NCBI GenBank assembly: GCA_029204045.2
Contig: CM055063.1
Coordinates: 40,643,562-40,707,561, forward strand
From: Tillandsia leiboldiana
Lineage: Eukaryota; Streptophyta; Magnoliopsida; Poales; Bromeliaceae
DNA length: 64,000 nt
Direction of reading: 5' to 3'
The notes below the pieces were generated by a model. It saw nothing but the letters and a program-made list of their open reading frames with translations, did no database searches and was not told the DNA's origin. The position numbers and the translations under genes are program-made. This document shows positions 1 through 10,821 of this stretch, piece after piece. Numbering within the stretch: the first letter of the stretch is position 1; each line of letters begins with the position of its first letter.

Positions 1-474
1 TTGAGGACAATTTCATGCTGTATGGACATTTAGATAGGCCATCTTTTATTGCTACACTATCATGTTGGAATCTGACTTGGGAGAAACCATGTTTGTTCTT
101 TCTCCTTTTCTTCTAGATTCATGTTGCTTGGGTTCGAGCAGGGATTTGGGATAATGTAGTCGGGACCGTGTGTCTAGGACAGGTTGGATTAGATTGTGGA
201 CTTGTGGGGTTTTGCGGCGACCGCGGATATTGGGCGGTTGACCGGATATGTACTTATGCATCAGATTGGGTATCAGATTTCCTCTAGTGGATGGAGTTTC
301 CCACTTATTGTTTACTGTTGTTTCAGTTTGGGGATCGAGTTTCCCTTTAGTGGATGAGTTTTCCCACTTCGATCATGGTCGTGATCCAGTCCTGCTACAG
401 TGAGATATCGAGACATGGTTACTTTACTCGTGCGGGTCGCCCCCCTCGAGTGCCACTTCGGAGTGTGCGACAGG

Positions 475-683
475 CAGGCTTTGAGTCCTTGAGACTCTTT
501 CTTCCCATCGGTGTTATGCGTAGGCTGGCATACCCGATATGGCAGGCCTTGAGTCCCTGAGACTCATTTTTCCCATCGGTGTTATGCGTAGGCCGGCATA
601 CCCGATATGGCAGGCTTTGAGTCCTTGAGACTCCTTCTTCCCATCGGTGTTATGCGTAGGCTGGCATACCCGATATGGCAGGC
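475..683 (+). repeat. 68-bp tandem repeat in G0 LTR, three copies
   Basis: Three consecutive units each read TTGAGTCC(C/T)TGAGACTC, then CCCATCGGTGTTATGCGTAGG, GGCATACCCGATATGGCAGG. The same block occurs twice in F LTR (40683-40848, unit about 83 bp) and once in LTR G (about 47090-47160, minus strand). The unit count therefore differs between members of one LTR family. GAGTC...GACTC inside each unit forms a short stem. Confidence 0.85.
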
Positions 684-978
684 ACAGCAGGCAGTGTCAG
701 TTTTTACTGGTCCATTGATTGGGTTTATTCAGGCAGATACTTTTATTGTTGCACTCATGCCTGGGGGCCGAGTGGAGTCTAGTAGCTGTGATTAGATCAG
801 TGCTAGTGTTGTTGGGAGCCATTTGGGTTGACGGTGATCCCATGTCGTTGAGAGTACTTCGACCATTATGTGAGATGTAGAGTATCTCCAGCTTTTTATT
901 TAGTTTTTACTGCTTCTTTATCTTATGCCTTTAGTAGACTTCGTGGGCAGATCATCGGACTTGGCGGTGGTACCCACT

Positions 979-1004
979 GAGAACTCCCTTTTGGTGTAGT
1001 TCTC
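979..1004 (+). promoter_or_regulatory. Conserved GAGAACT hairpin in G0 LTR
   Basis: GAGAACT (979-985) pairs with AGTTCTC (998-1004) around a 12-nt loop. Equivalent hairpins with different loops lie in LTR D (31979-32004), LTR H (36520-36539) and LTR E (50386-50411), always followed by CAC(C/A)CCC. The role is unknown. It lies in the LTR 3' half, so it is probably transcribed. Confidence 0.6.
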
Positions 1005-1149
1005 ACACCCATTGGGGGTCCCCCCCCTTCTTCTTTCTTTTCTCTCCTTTGTTTTGCAGAGTCTTAGCGGATGTTGCTGATTCTGTGGTTGCTGTTTGAG
1101 GCGAGGGAGTCGCGAGCTAGATCCCTACCTATCTTTGGAGAGTAGCTGT

Positions 1150-2994
1150 TGTAAGAAAGTGATCAGATATGCGCAGGGGAAGAAAGAAACACAATTAAAA
1201 TTTTTGTTAAAACAAAGATCACCTCATGTATTGTTTTAGATCGAAAAAGGTAATCTAATTGATCTTATCAATTAGGATTTAATTTTTACCTTGCGCGGGT
1301 CGAGATCACCGCCAAGCCGACGATCGTTGGAAAAAATTGTTCGTCCATGATAGCCGCGCACGCACCCGGCCTCTACTTGTGTCCACACGGAATCACGCCC
1401 TTGATCGAAATAATCGATCGCCTTGATTCGCGATCCAATCACGAATTAACTCTCGCGTCGATGTAAGGAGGATGAATCAATCTTCTAATTGTGCTAGCAA
1501 TCTACCGAAGATCGAGAACGATAAATTAATTGTGGAGGACTTGAGGAAGCGGATAGGCGGCTAGGGTTTTCTTTATCTCCTTTTTTTTTCTCTCTCTATC
1601 AAAATATGTCACATATGACACATATTTATATTGAGAAAACCCTAACCCTAATTCTAATCCTAATCGAATCCTAATCCGATTGGATTATCCATTATCCTTA
1701 AGCTAGTTTCAATATGAATCGAATCCGTATCCTAATTCGATTCGTGTGTAACATTTATACATAAGTCCTCAAAATATCTACTAACGATTAGTAAATACAC
1801 CATGCAGCTTTTGCACTCAAATACCTCTAATTTACAATAATTGCAAATTAGTCCTTTTACTAATAAATTAGTAAACTTTAGTATTGTGATTATAATTAAT
1901 CCATTCTATAAACTTCTTTATCATCTCCTTAATATCGATCATGCGCGATTCCTTATGTGTGTGACCTAATAGGTTCAATTCTGTCTGGTAGTGAGATATG
2001 ATGCGATCCCCATCGACATCATCATCGAAACTCTTTTTGATGGATCAAACACTTTTGATTCTTCCATCGTATAATAATTATTCACCTATAATTATTCTTA
2101 TTGGTTCCCACAATCCACCAGTGACGCCTAGCAGCATATAGTGGCAATCCAGTCAGAAGTGAATATTGGACTGGACCTCAAGGTGCAGTTACCGCACAAT
2201 ACAATCCTTTTATCGCATAGTCCCAACTGAGTGGAGGTCATGGAATAATCGTCAAACCCCATCACTCGTTATATGACAATTGATAGGGCAGAAGCTCATA
2301 TGGTTACTCTTGGAAACAACTTTCCATGAACTATATTACCCCGGCCGAGGATTTCTGAGCTTTGCCTTACAAATAGCACAGGACTAATTATCTCTCTACC
2401 GAGAGCGATAGATCCCCTGTAAACAAACACCCATTTCTAACATGAACCGACTGCAGTCAACATATACTATTAAGACCCGTGACTCGGATCAGAGTTTATT
2501 GCATAATCAAACTACAGTAGCCTCATATTGAATGGCCGTGGTGTCGCAGGTCTAAGGATCAGTTGTACCACTGCAACATCGAATCAGTTACTGACGAATG
2601 AGTAGACATCCATGTAACTATTCGTAATTGGTCACGCTCAGTGCCCTTGTTCTCTAACAACCACCTGCACGTTCGCTCCAGTGTCCACACACTGATGACT
2701 TGAGACTCGTCATCCTAAAAGAGAGCGGCACATACATCAATCTTACCGGATCAATCATCGTCCCCATGATGATCCTACGATTGAGAGCATTTATGACTTA
2801 ATCACCAATAATATGTATCTCAAATTCTTAACTGTTAAGAATATACATTATCATCTCATTAATTCAAAGGACGATTCATGGACACATTAAACATGAATGG
2901 CATAAGATGCCCAAATAATAATAAAGATCAAGTACAAATATGTCCCATATAAAAATGCGTCAGCCTGATAGGCTTTTGGGGCATACAACTAACA
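1150..2994 (-). repeat. 3' LTR of the Copia element
   Basis: It begins TGTTAGTTGTATGCCCC at 2994 on the minus strand and ends CTTTCTTACA at 1150. A TATA box (TATAAATA, complement of 1623-1630) sits next to a CCCTAACCCTAA telo-box-like motif at 1639-1650. The U3 is therefore about 1.36 kb and R plus U5 about 0.45 kb. It pairs with 8462-10306 at identical length. Confidence 0.95.
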
Positions 2995-3007
2995 ATCTCC
3001 CACTTGC
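2995..3007 (-). promoter_or_regulatory. Polypurine tract of the Copia element
   Basis: The minus strand reads AAGTGGGAGAT directly against the 3' LTR, the expected position for priming plus-strand DNA synthesis. Confidence 0.8.
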
Positions 3008-3068
3008 ACTAAAGCCAATCAGTCATGTATCTAATGCCCATCTTCTCAAGATGAGTCTCTAGTTTCTG

Positions 3069-6000
3069 CTAAGTCAAAGCCTTAGTTAGCGGGTCCGCCA
3101 CGTTATCTGCGGAGGCAACCTTCTGCACTTCAATATGTTTATCTTTGATGTACTCTCTGATCTTGTGATACCACCGCTCGATATGTTTGGATTTCTGATG
3201 AGATCTCGGCTCCTTAGCTAATGCTATGGTGCCATTATTATCACAATATAGTGGCAGGGGATCCCTACTAGAGGGAACCACGCCAAGCTCAGTGATAAAT
3301 TTCTTGATCCAAACAGCTTCCTTGGCAGCCTCAGATGTAGCGATGTACTCCGCCTCCATAGTAGAATCAGCAATCGTCTCTTGTTTAGAACTCTTCCAAA
3401 CTATTGACCCACCATTGCAAATAAATAGATACCCAGACGAAGACTTTCTATCGTCTATATCAGACATAAAATCTGAATCTGTATAGCCATTAACTTTGAG
3501 TTCTCCACCTCCAAGAACCAAGAACATATTCTTTGTTCTTCTCAAGTACTTAAGGATATTCTTTACCGCTACCCAATGCTCTTCGCCTGGGTTCGACTGA
3601 TATCGACTAGTGACGCTCACAGCATGTGCTATATCAGGTCGAGTACATAGCATCGCATACATTAAACTCCCTATTGCGGAAGCATAAGGGATCCTGCTCA
3701 TGCGACTTCTCTCTTCAGGTGTCTTAGGAGACATAGTCTTAGAGAGGTGAATTCCATGTCTTAGAGGTACCATACCCTTTTTGGAATTCTCCATGCTGAA
3801 CCTTTTCAACACTTCATCTATGTACATAGCTTGCGATAAACCAAGCAACTTCTTAGGTCTATCCCGATAGACCTTTATCCCTAGGATATAAGATGCTTCT
3901 CCAAGGTCTTTCATAGAAAACTCTTTGGATAACCATAACTTCACCGATGTTAACATAGGAATGTCATTCCCAATTAGGAGTATGTCATCCACGTACAATA
4001 CGAGGAAGGTAACAGCACTCCCACTAACCTTTTTATACACACACGGCTCTTCCTCATTTCTGATGAAATCGAACGATTCGACTGCATCATTGAAACGAGT
4101 GTTCCAACTCCGAGAAGCTTGCTTCAACCCATAAATGGATCGTTGAAGCTTGCACACTTTATGACTTCTATCTTTGGTAGTGAAACCCAAAGGCTGCTCC
4201 ATATAGATTTCTTCTTCAAGATATCCATTCAGGAAAGCAGTTTTTACATCCATTTGCCAGATCTCGTAGTCATAATGTACAGCAATAGCAAGCAGAGTTC
4301 TGATAGATTTAAGCATGGCTACAGGTGAAAAGGTATCCTGATAGTCAATGCCTTCGCGTTGACTATAACCTTTTGCTACCAGCCTAGCTTTATAGGTCTC
4401 TACCTTTCCATCAGAACCAATCTTTCTCTTGAAGATCCATTTGCATCCAACGGGTACAATACCCTCCGGTGGATCAACCAAAGTCCAAACTTGATTGGAG
4501 TACATTGAGTCTATTTCAGACTTCATAGCTTCCAACCATTTTTCGGAGTCGATGTCTAACATCGCCTCGCTATAAGTCTTAGGATCATCTCTATGATCCT
4601 TGTCTCCCACTAGGAACATTTCCTCCATGTCCTCTATAAATAATCCCATGTATCTATCAGGAGGATGAGAGATTCTACTAGACTTGCGAGGTGGCAATGT
4701 AAGCTCTGGTATGACAGAGTTATCAGGAAGGGCTCTTGGAATGCTCGATCCTAAAGAGACTTTCTCCTCTAGTTCTATTTTTCTCCCACTGCCTCCTGCT
4801 AAAATAAATTCATTTTCAAGAAAGAAGGCATGACGGCTCACAATCACATTATGACTTTCTGGGAGATAAAAATAGTATCCAAGTGATTCCTTGGGATAAC
4901 CAATGAATCTTTCCTTGACTGATCTGCTTTCCAATTTGTCCGTCTTTAATTTCTTAATATAAGTCGGACACCCCCAAGCATTAATGTGAGTAAAACTTGG
5001 CTTCCTACCATGCCATATCTCATATGGTGTGGTGGGAACAGATTTGGAGGGTACTCTGTTCAAAATATAAATAGCCGTAAGAAGTGCATAACCCCAAAGT
5101 GATGTAGGTAAATCTGTAAAACTCATCATAGATCGAACCATATCTAATAAAGTTCGATTCCTCCGTTCAGACACCCCATTCAATTCTGGTGTTCCAGGAG
5201 GAGTCCATTGAGAGACAATACCATTATTCTTGAGGTAGGTTAAGAAATTCGTGCTAAGGTATTCCCCTCCTCGATCGGATCGAAGAGCCTTAATCGATTT
5301 TTCCATTTGCTTTTCTACTTCTTGTCTGAACTCTTTAAACTTTTCAAAAACTTCAGACTTGTGTTTAATTAAATACACGTACCCATACCGTGAATAATCA
5401 TCAGTAAAGGTAATAAAGTAGAGATAGCCGCCCCAAGCAGACACATCGAATGGGCTACATACATCAGTATGTATCAGGGCGAGTACTTCGGTAGCTCTCT
5501 GTCCTTGTCCAACAAAGGGAGACTTAGTCATTTTTCCTCGAAGACATGATTCACAAGCTGGATATGGTTCAGGGAGTAAGGATCCTAAGATACCATCCTT
5601 AGCCAGCTTGTTAACCCTATCTTCTCCAATGTGACCAAGCCTCAGATGCCACAAGTATGTTTTGTTTACCTCCTCTCTAGGTCTTTTAAAACCAATAGTA
5701 TTCTCATTCATGCCATTGTCAACTGTATTCATACTAACATCCATATGTAAGTAATAGAGATTGTCTATTAAAGAACCACAACCTATCAAATTATTTCTCA
5801 AATAAATTGAACAAATGTTTGATTCAAAAATAAACTTATAACCGTCCAATACCAAACGTGAAACAGAAATAAGGTTTCTAGTCGCACTAGGAACATAAAG
5901 ACAATCTCTAAGTTCTAAAACTACTCCTGTCGGTAGACATAAAGGATAAGTCCCTACAGCAACAGCAGCAACTCTTGCTCCGTTTCCAACGCGTAGGGTA

Positions 6001-6776
6001 ATCTCTCCATCCCTAAGTCGTCTACTTTTCTTTAGCGCCTGCATTGAAATACACAAATGCGAGGTGCATCCCGAGTCAATGACCCATGTAAAAGTAGAAC
6101 AAACTGATAAGCAAGTAGTTTCAATGATATGAATCTCGGACATACCTTCCAAAGTTTTATCCTTCACGTTGTCCTTATTGACTTTTAGCATTCCTTCAGC
6201 CGTGACCAACATATTCAACAGCTCGGCGAGAGTGCAAGTAATTTTATTCATTTGAAAATTTAAAATAAACTGAGAAAATGAATCAGGTAATGATTGCAAG
6301 ATCAAATCAATTTGAAGTTCTGCGTCCATAGTCATTCCGAGCTTCACAAGCTCCTCAATGTCCTTAATCATCGCCAAGCAATGATTATTGACTGAGTGAC
6401 CATCAGACATCTTAGTCCTGAACAGTCGCCTTGACACTTCGTAACGAGCTGTTCGACTTTGCTCATCATACAACTCTTTAAGATGAAGCAAGATGTCAGC
6501 AGCACTCTCCATGTGCTCATGCTGGCGTTGCAACTCATTACTCATAGACGCAAGCATGTAGCATTTTACCTTCATATCATCATCAGTCCATTTATTTCTA
6601 GCATCTTTCTGTTGAGCTGTTGGATTTTCGGGCACTGCTGGAGCCTCCGTGTCCAACACATAGGCTAATTTCTCAGAATTGAGAACAATTCTCAAATTCC
6701 TCAGCCAATCGGTGAAATTCGGTCCAGTTAAGCGATTAGTATCAAGTATTCTGACAAGTGGGTTAGAGGCGGACAT
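3069..6776 (-). CDS. Copia gag-pol polyprotein, near-intact, zinc knuckle missing
   Basis: This is one uninterrupted 1,235-codon frame from an ATG at 6774-6776. Gag capsid (UBN2-type) covers roughly residues 15-200. The aspartic protease motif DSG is at 234-236. The GAG-pre-integrase H-H-C-C region is near 377-411. The integrase catalytic triad is D438, D501 and E537. Reverse transcriptase runs about 762-1000 with YVDD at 928-931, and RNase H lies in the last 150 residues. The Lys-rich linker and CCHC zinc knuckle normally found between capsid and protease are absent: residue 207 runs almost straight into the protease block. The frame stops at TAG 3069-3071, where relatives usually have a Gln codon. 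The same frame stays open past it to a second TAG at 3009-3011, the likely ancestral end. Loss of the RNA-binding knuckle makes autonomous activity doubtful. Confidence 0.92.
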   Translation of the reverse strand: MSASNPLVRILDTNRLTGPNFTDWLRNLRIVLNSEKLAYVLDTEAPAVPENPTAQQKDARNKWTDDDMKVKCYMLASMSNELQRQHEHMESAADILLHLKELYDEQSRTARYEVSRRLFRTKMSDGHSVNNHCLAMIKDIEELVKLGMTMDAELQIDLILQSLPDSFSQFILNFQMNKITCTLAELLNMLVTAEGMLKVNKDNVKDKTLEGMSEIHIIETTCLSVCSTFTWVIDSGCTSHLCISMQALKKSRRLRDGEITLRVGNGARVAAVAVGTYPLCLPTGVVLELRDCLYVPSATRNLISVSRLVLDGYKFIFESNICSIYLRNNLIGCGSLIDNLYYLHMDVSMNTVDNGMNENTIGFKRPREEVNKTYLWHLRLGHIGEDRVNKLAKDGILGSLLPEPYPACESCLRGKMTKSPFVGQGQRATEVLALIHTDVCSPFDVSAWGGYLYFITFTDDYSRYGYVYLIKHKSEVFEKFKEFRQEVEKQMEKSIKALRSDRGGEYLSTNFLTYLKNNGIVSQWTPPGTPELNGVSERRNRTLLDMVRSMMSFTDLPTSLWGYALLTAIYILNRVPSKSVPTTPYEIWHGRKPSFTHINAWGCPTYIKKLKTDKLESRSVKERFIGYPKESLGYYFYLPESHNVIVSRHAFFLENEFILAGGSGRKIELEEKVSLGSSIPRALPDNSVIPELTLPPRKSSRISHPPDRYMGLFIEDMEEMFLVGDKDHRDDPKTYSEAMLDIDSEKWLEAMKSEIDSMYSNQVWTLVDPPEGIVPVGCKWIFKRKIGSDGKVETYKARLVAKGYSQREGIDYQDTFSPVAMLKSIRTLLAIAVHYDYEIWQMDVKTAFLNGYLEEEIYMEQPLGFTTKDRSHKVCKLQRSIYGLKQASRSWNTRFNDAVESFDFIRNEEEPCVYKKVSGSAVTFLVLYVDDILLIGNDIPMLTSVKLWLSKEFSMKDLGEASYILGIKVYRDRPKKLLGLSQAMYIDEVLKRFSMENSKKGMVPLRHGIHLSKTMSPKTPEERSRMSRIPYASAIGSLMYAMLCTRPDIAHAVSVTSRYQSNPGEEHWVAVKNILKYLRRTKNMFLVLGGGELKVNGYTDSDFMSDIDDRKSSSGYLFICNGGSIVWKSSKQETIADSTMEAEYIATSEAAKEAVWIKKFITELGVVPSSRDPLPLYCDNNGTIALAKEPRSHQKSKHIERWYHKIREYIKDKHIEVQKVASADNVADPLTKALT

Positions 6777-8448
6777 TTTCTGCAGATGGTTAAGATTCTA
6801 ACATATGTGTACATAATCATAATCCATTTTGATTAGGGTCATTAAATCTAAATGGTGCCTCCCACTAATTTTAGCGAATCTCCACACTCCCCGAGTGGAG
6901 AAAACGGAAACTTTACTAAAAGTTTCTAGTGGGAATTGCGGTCCGATCTATTTGCACACTACCTCATCCTGACAGATTCTTGGCAATGAGTAAAAAATGA
7001 GTGAACAACTCTTGTTCAATGCTTCTCAAGCAAATCACAATTTTATCTTTGACCTCCAAAAATATAGGCTTCATCCTAACAGATTCTTGGCCTTATCTTT
7101 TGGTTAAGTTAGACCCACCGTTCATCATGCAAATAAAAAAGTCATTGAATCCTCATCCTGACAAATTCTTGGATTCAACCCCTTTCTTACCACATAGCAT
7201 CTCATGCCAATAGAATGGTTGCGGCTCCCTAATGCAACTGACCCCCGTGTCCGGGTGCATCAATCAACACTAAAGAGACGCCCACACCCTACAACGATGG
7301 AAGGCCACTAATGGGTTCATAACACCATTAACTTAATATTTTATTTAGGGAGATTTGTTATCTCATCAGTTTTAATTCATTATAAATTTACATCTCATGC
7401 AAACCATCGCATCATATACACACATATATCGCATATATATAAAAAATAACTACCGGTGATGATCATGGATTTTAATTTGATTCGGGCCTGAGCCACCAGG
7501 CCGGAATCGGGTCAGAGGGTATTACACACAAAAACTTGCTCTGCATCTTGATCAGATTGGAGTAGATCAACTCTTGTCGGCTCCCTCGATCAATATTTGG
7601 TCCAAACTTGATCTGCACCGCATCAACTCTTGAATGGAACAAATCGTCATGGAACCTAAATTACCCCTTTACCCTTTAATTTTGCAACAATTACAATATA
7701 ACCCATAATATTAATGAGACACGCAGGTCTCCAAATTACATAATTTAATTGGTGCACGCAGGCACTCAAAATAAATCTAACACTGGGTCCTTATTAAAAT
7801 ACACCCATTCACATCATCACAAGGTTGCTATCCATGATCATCACCTCATACACATCACAGGCATATAATATAAAATAAAATTCCCTAATTCGATTTCTAA
7901 TTAATTGGGTTTCGAATTAATTTTAAATTGTGATTTTGCACAAAACAACCACATGGCGCGCATAACTACACCATGTAAAAATCCGTCATGCAAGGCAATG
8001 CCAATCTAATTAGCATTGCGGCGCCTTGCCCGCGTGCGCTAATTTAATTAGCATTGCGGCGCCTTGCCCACAAGTGTGCTAATTTAATTAGCATTGCGGT
8101 CCTTGCCCGCAAGTGTGCTAATTTAATTAGCATTGCGGCCTCTTGCCCGCAAGTGTGCAAATTTAATTAGCATTGCGGTCCTTGCCCGCACGTGTGCTAA
8201 TTTAATTAGCATTGCGGCCTCTTGCCCGCAAGTGTGCTAATTAATTAGCATTGCGGCGCCTTGCCCGCAAGTGTGCTAATTAATTAGCATTGCGGCGCCT
8301 TGGCCGCAAGTGTGCTAATTTAATTAATGTTTCAAAACAATCAAAATAATATACTCAGAAACAATCTTCATTGTTTTGATTTTGATCGTTCCAGAAAACC
8401 CAATCAACATCGAAAAAGAGATTAGATCTAAAACAAACGATGAGGGTG
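6777..8448 (-). other. Copia leader (5' untranslated internal region)
   Basis: This is 1.67 kb of AT-rich non-coding DNA between PBS and gag. It holds three copies of CATCCTGACAGATTCTTGG (near 6967, 7074 and 7151, with small changes) and the 40-bp tandem array at 8007-8325. No ORF beyond about 70 codons resembles a protein. Confidence 0.75.
8007..8325 (-). repeat. 40-bp tandem array in the Copia leader
   Basis: About eight units of 38-41 bp carry the core TTAATTAGCATTGCGG followed by (C)GCCTTGCCCGCAAGTGTGC. Units vary by small substitutions and by GCGGTCC/GCGGCCTC alternatives. It lies 125-440 bp downstream of the PBS in the element's RNA. TTAATTAA-type palindromes bracket the units. Confidence 0.9.
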
Positions 8449-8460
8449 GCTCTGATACCA
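8449..8460 (-). promoter_or_regulatory. Primer binding site of the Copia element
   Basis: The minus strand reads TGGTATCAGAGC, complementary to the 3' end of initiator methionine tRNA. It is one base inside the 5' LTR, as expected for minus-strand priming. Confidence 0.95.
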
Positions 8461-8461
8461 C

Positions 8462-10306
8462 TGTAAGAAAGTGATCAGATACACGCAGCGGAAGAAAGAA
8501 ACGTAATTAAAATTTTTCTTAAAACAAAGATCACCTCATGTATTGTTTTAGATCGAAAAAGGTAATCTAATTTATCTTATCAATTAGGATTTAATTTTTA
8601 CCTTGCGCGGGTCGAGATCACCGCCAAGCCGACGATCGTTGGTAAAAATTGTTCGTCCTTGATAGCCGCGCACGCACCCGGCCTCTACTTGTGTCCACAC
8701 GGAATCACGCCCTCGATCGAAATAATCGATCGTCTTGATTCACGATCCAATCACAAATTAACTCTCGCGTCGATGTAAGGAGGATGAATCAATCTTCTAA
8801 TTGTGCTAGCAATCTACCGAAGATCGAGAACGATGAATTAATTGTGGAGGACTTGAGGAAGAGGATAGGCGGCTAGGATTTTCTTTTTCTCCTTTTTTTT
8901 TCTCTCTCTATCAAAATATGTCACATATGACACATATTTATATTGAGAAAACCCTAACCCTAATTCTAATCCTAATCGAATCCTAATCCGATTGGATTAT
9001 CCATTATCCTTAAGTTAGTTTCAATATGAATCGAATCGGTATCCTAATTCGATTCGTGTGTAACATTTACACATAAGTCCTCAAAATATTTACTAACGAT
9101 TAGTAAATACACCATGCAACTTTTGCACTTAAATACCTCTAATTTACAATAATTGCAAATTAGTCCTTTTACTAATAAATTAGTAAACTTTAGTATTGTG
9201 ATTATAATTAATCCATTCTATAAACTTCTTTATCATCTCCTTAATATCGATCATGCGCGATTCCTTATGTGTGTGACCTAATAGGTTCAATTCTGTCTGG
9301 TAGTGAGATATGATGCGATCCCCATCGACATCATCATCGAAACTCTTTTTTATGGATCAAACACTTTTGATTCTTCCATCTTATAATAATTATTCACCTA
9401 TAATTATTCTTATTGGTTCCCACAATCCACCAGTGACGCCTAGCAGCATATAGTGGTAATCCAGTCAGAAGTCAATATTGGACTGAACCTCAAGGTGCAG
9501 TTACCGTACAATACAATCCTTCTATCACATAGTCCCAACTGAGTGGAGGTCATGGAATACTCGTCAAACCCCATCACTCGTTATATGATAATTGATAGGG
9601 CAGAAGCTCATATGGTTACTCTTGGAAACAACTTTCCATGAACTATATTACCCCGACCGAGGATTTCTGAGCTTTGCCTTACAAATAGCATAGGACTAAT
9701 TATCTCTCTACCGAGAGCGATAGATCCCCTGTAAACAAACACCCATTCCTAATATGAACCGACTGCAGCCAACATATACTACTAAGACCCGTGACTCGGA
9801 TCAAAGTTTATTGCATAATCAAACTACAGTAGCCTCATATTGAATGGCCGTGGTGTCGCAGGTTTAAGGATCAGTTGTACCACTGCAACATCGAATCAGT
9901 TATTGACGAATGAGTAGACATCCATGTAACTATTCGTAATTGGTCACGCTCAGTGCCCTTGTTCTCTAACAACCACCTGCACGTTCGCTCCAGTGTCCAC
10001 ACACTGATGACTTGAGAATCGTCATACTAAAAGAGAGCGGCACATACATCTATCTTACCGGATCAATCATCGTCCCCATGACGATCCTCCGATTGAGAGC
10101 ATTTATGACTTAATCACCAATAATATGTATCTCAAATTCTTAACTGTTAAGAATATACATTATCATCTCATTAATTCAAAGGATGATTCATGGACACATT
10201 AAACATGAATGGCATAAGATGCCCAAATAATAATAAAGATCAAGTACAAATATGTCCCATATAAAAATGCGTCAGCTTGATAGACTTTTGGGGCATACAA
10301 CTAACA
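8462..10306 (-). repeat. 5' LTR of the Copia element
   Basis: This 1,845-bp partner of 1150-2994 has the same termini. The TATA box TATAAATA is the complement of 8935-8942 and should start the genomic transcript in R. It is followed at 10307 by the second TSD copy. Confidence 0.95.
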
Positions 10307-10311
10307 GCTGT

Positions 10312-10619
10312 ACCCCCTTTCAGTGGAGATCTATAGTACAGTCAGTAGATTAGTTATTTTATTTTCTCTTTTGAGAGACATTTTTTGTATTTGAGGATAT
10401 TGTATGATTATCATTTATGGGAGATGGACTTTGTATCTTTATTTTTCCAGTTGTACAGATGATTGGTTTTAATTTTACAACAGTTTTATCTTATAGCTCT
10501 GATATATGTTTAGCTGTAGCCCTTTCTTGCAGGTAGGACGCTTCGCCTATGCGGGGTTTTGCATAGGTGGCGGATCTGTTGGCGAGCCCGGGTCGCAGTT
10601 TCGACCTCGGGGCGTGACA
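10312..10619 (+). mobile_element. Chromovirus G0, 5' LTR, right part
   Basis: The G0 LTR resumes after the Copia TSD and ends GGGGCGTGACA. A TTTCTTGCAG acceptor-like tract (10524-10532) precedes two hairpins: CCTATGC/GCATAGG (10546-10567) and CCCGGGTCG/CGACCTCGGG (10587-10612). These correspond to the U5-end hairpins of LTRs D, E, F and G. Confidence 0.88.
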
Positions 10620-10627
10620 GATTAGGG

Positions 10628-10639
10628 TGGTATCAGAGC
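10628..10639 (+). promoter_or_regulatory. Primer binding site of chromovirus G0
   Basis: TGGTATCAGAGC lies nine bases after the LTR end and is complementary to initiator methionine tRNA. It proves that 10619 is the inner edge of a 5' LTR on the plus strand. Confidence 0.93.
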
Positions 10640-10799
10640 CTAGGTTGTAGGTCATGGTGGACTTAGAAACCCTAGGCTTATAGTTTGACCCTTGGATGAC
10701 TTTGTGAGAGTCGTGATTTATAGCGAGAGTCCTGATTGAGTTTTATACCTCTCCCAAGGGACGGGAGGAGTGATCGGCATGTTTATTCTCCTAAGTGAT

Positions 10800-10821
10800 T
10801 ATGTTGGCTGCAGACAACATA
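10800..10821 (+). promoter_or_regulatory. Leader hairpin with palindromic CTGCAG loop (G0)
   Basis: TATGTTG (10800-10806) and CAACATA (10815-10821) form a perfect 7-bp stem. The 8-nt loop GCTGCAGA contains the self-complementary CTGCAG. The identical structure recurs in element F at 41714-41735, also about 170 bp after its PBS, and in altered form in element E (62841-62861). The position between PBS and gag and the palindromic loop resemble a retroviral dimer-initiation hairpin. This function is inferred. Confidence 0.6.

Larger units (their letters stand above)
1..1144 (+). mobile_element. Chromovirus G0, 5' LTR, left part
   Basis: This is LTR sequence of a Ty3/gypsy element that starts before the window. 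It aligns by eye with the F LTR at 40300-41150 and with the minus-strand LTR G, sharing the GGCTGGCATACCCGAT motif block, the GAGAACT hairpin and a TTTGTTTTGCAG acceptor-like tract. It is broken at 1145 by the Copia insertion and resumes at 10312, where it runs to the terminal GGGGCGTGACA. No coding capacity is seen here. Confidence 0.85.
1150..10306 (-). mobile_element. Complete Ty1/copia element (Angela/Tork-like)
   Basis: This is an LTR retrotransposon on the minus strand, inserted into the G0 LTR. The target site duplication GCTGT is perfect (1145-1149 and 10307-10311). Both LTRs are 1,845 bp, start TG and end CA in element orientation, and differ by only a few tens of substitutions by eye, so the insertion is fairly recent. 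Element order is 5' LTR 8462-10306, PBS, leader with a tandem repeat, gag-pol, PPT, 3' LTR 1150-2994. The integrase-before-RT domain order places it in Ty1/copia. The Angela/Tork-like assignment rests on long LTRs and protein style and is tentative. Confidence 0.95.

Noticed and set aside
1634..1655. Interstitial telomere repeat (CCCTAACCCTAA)
   Set aside because: There are only two units, next to the LTR TATA box and present in both Copia LTRs, so it is a promoter-type telo-box motif rather than telomeric DNA.
8007..8325. CRISPR-like regular repeats
   Set aside because: Units are contiguous with variable bases rather than identical repeats separated by unique spacers, and they lie inside a plant retrotransposon leader.
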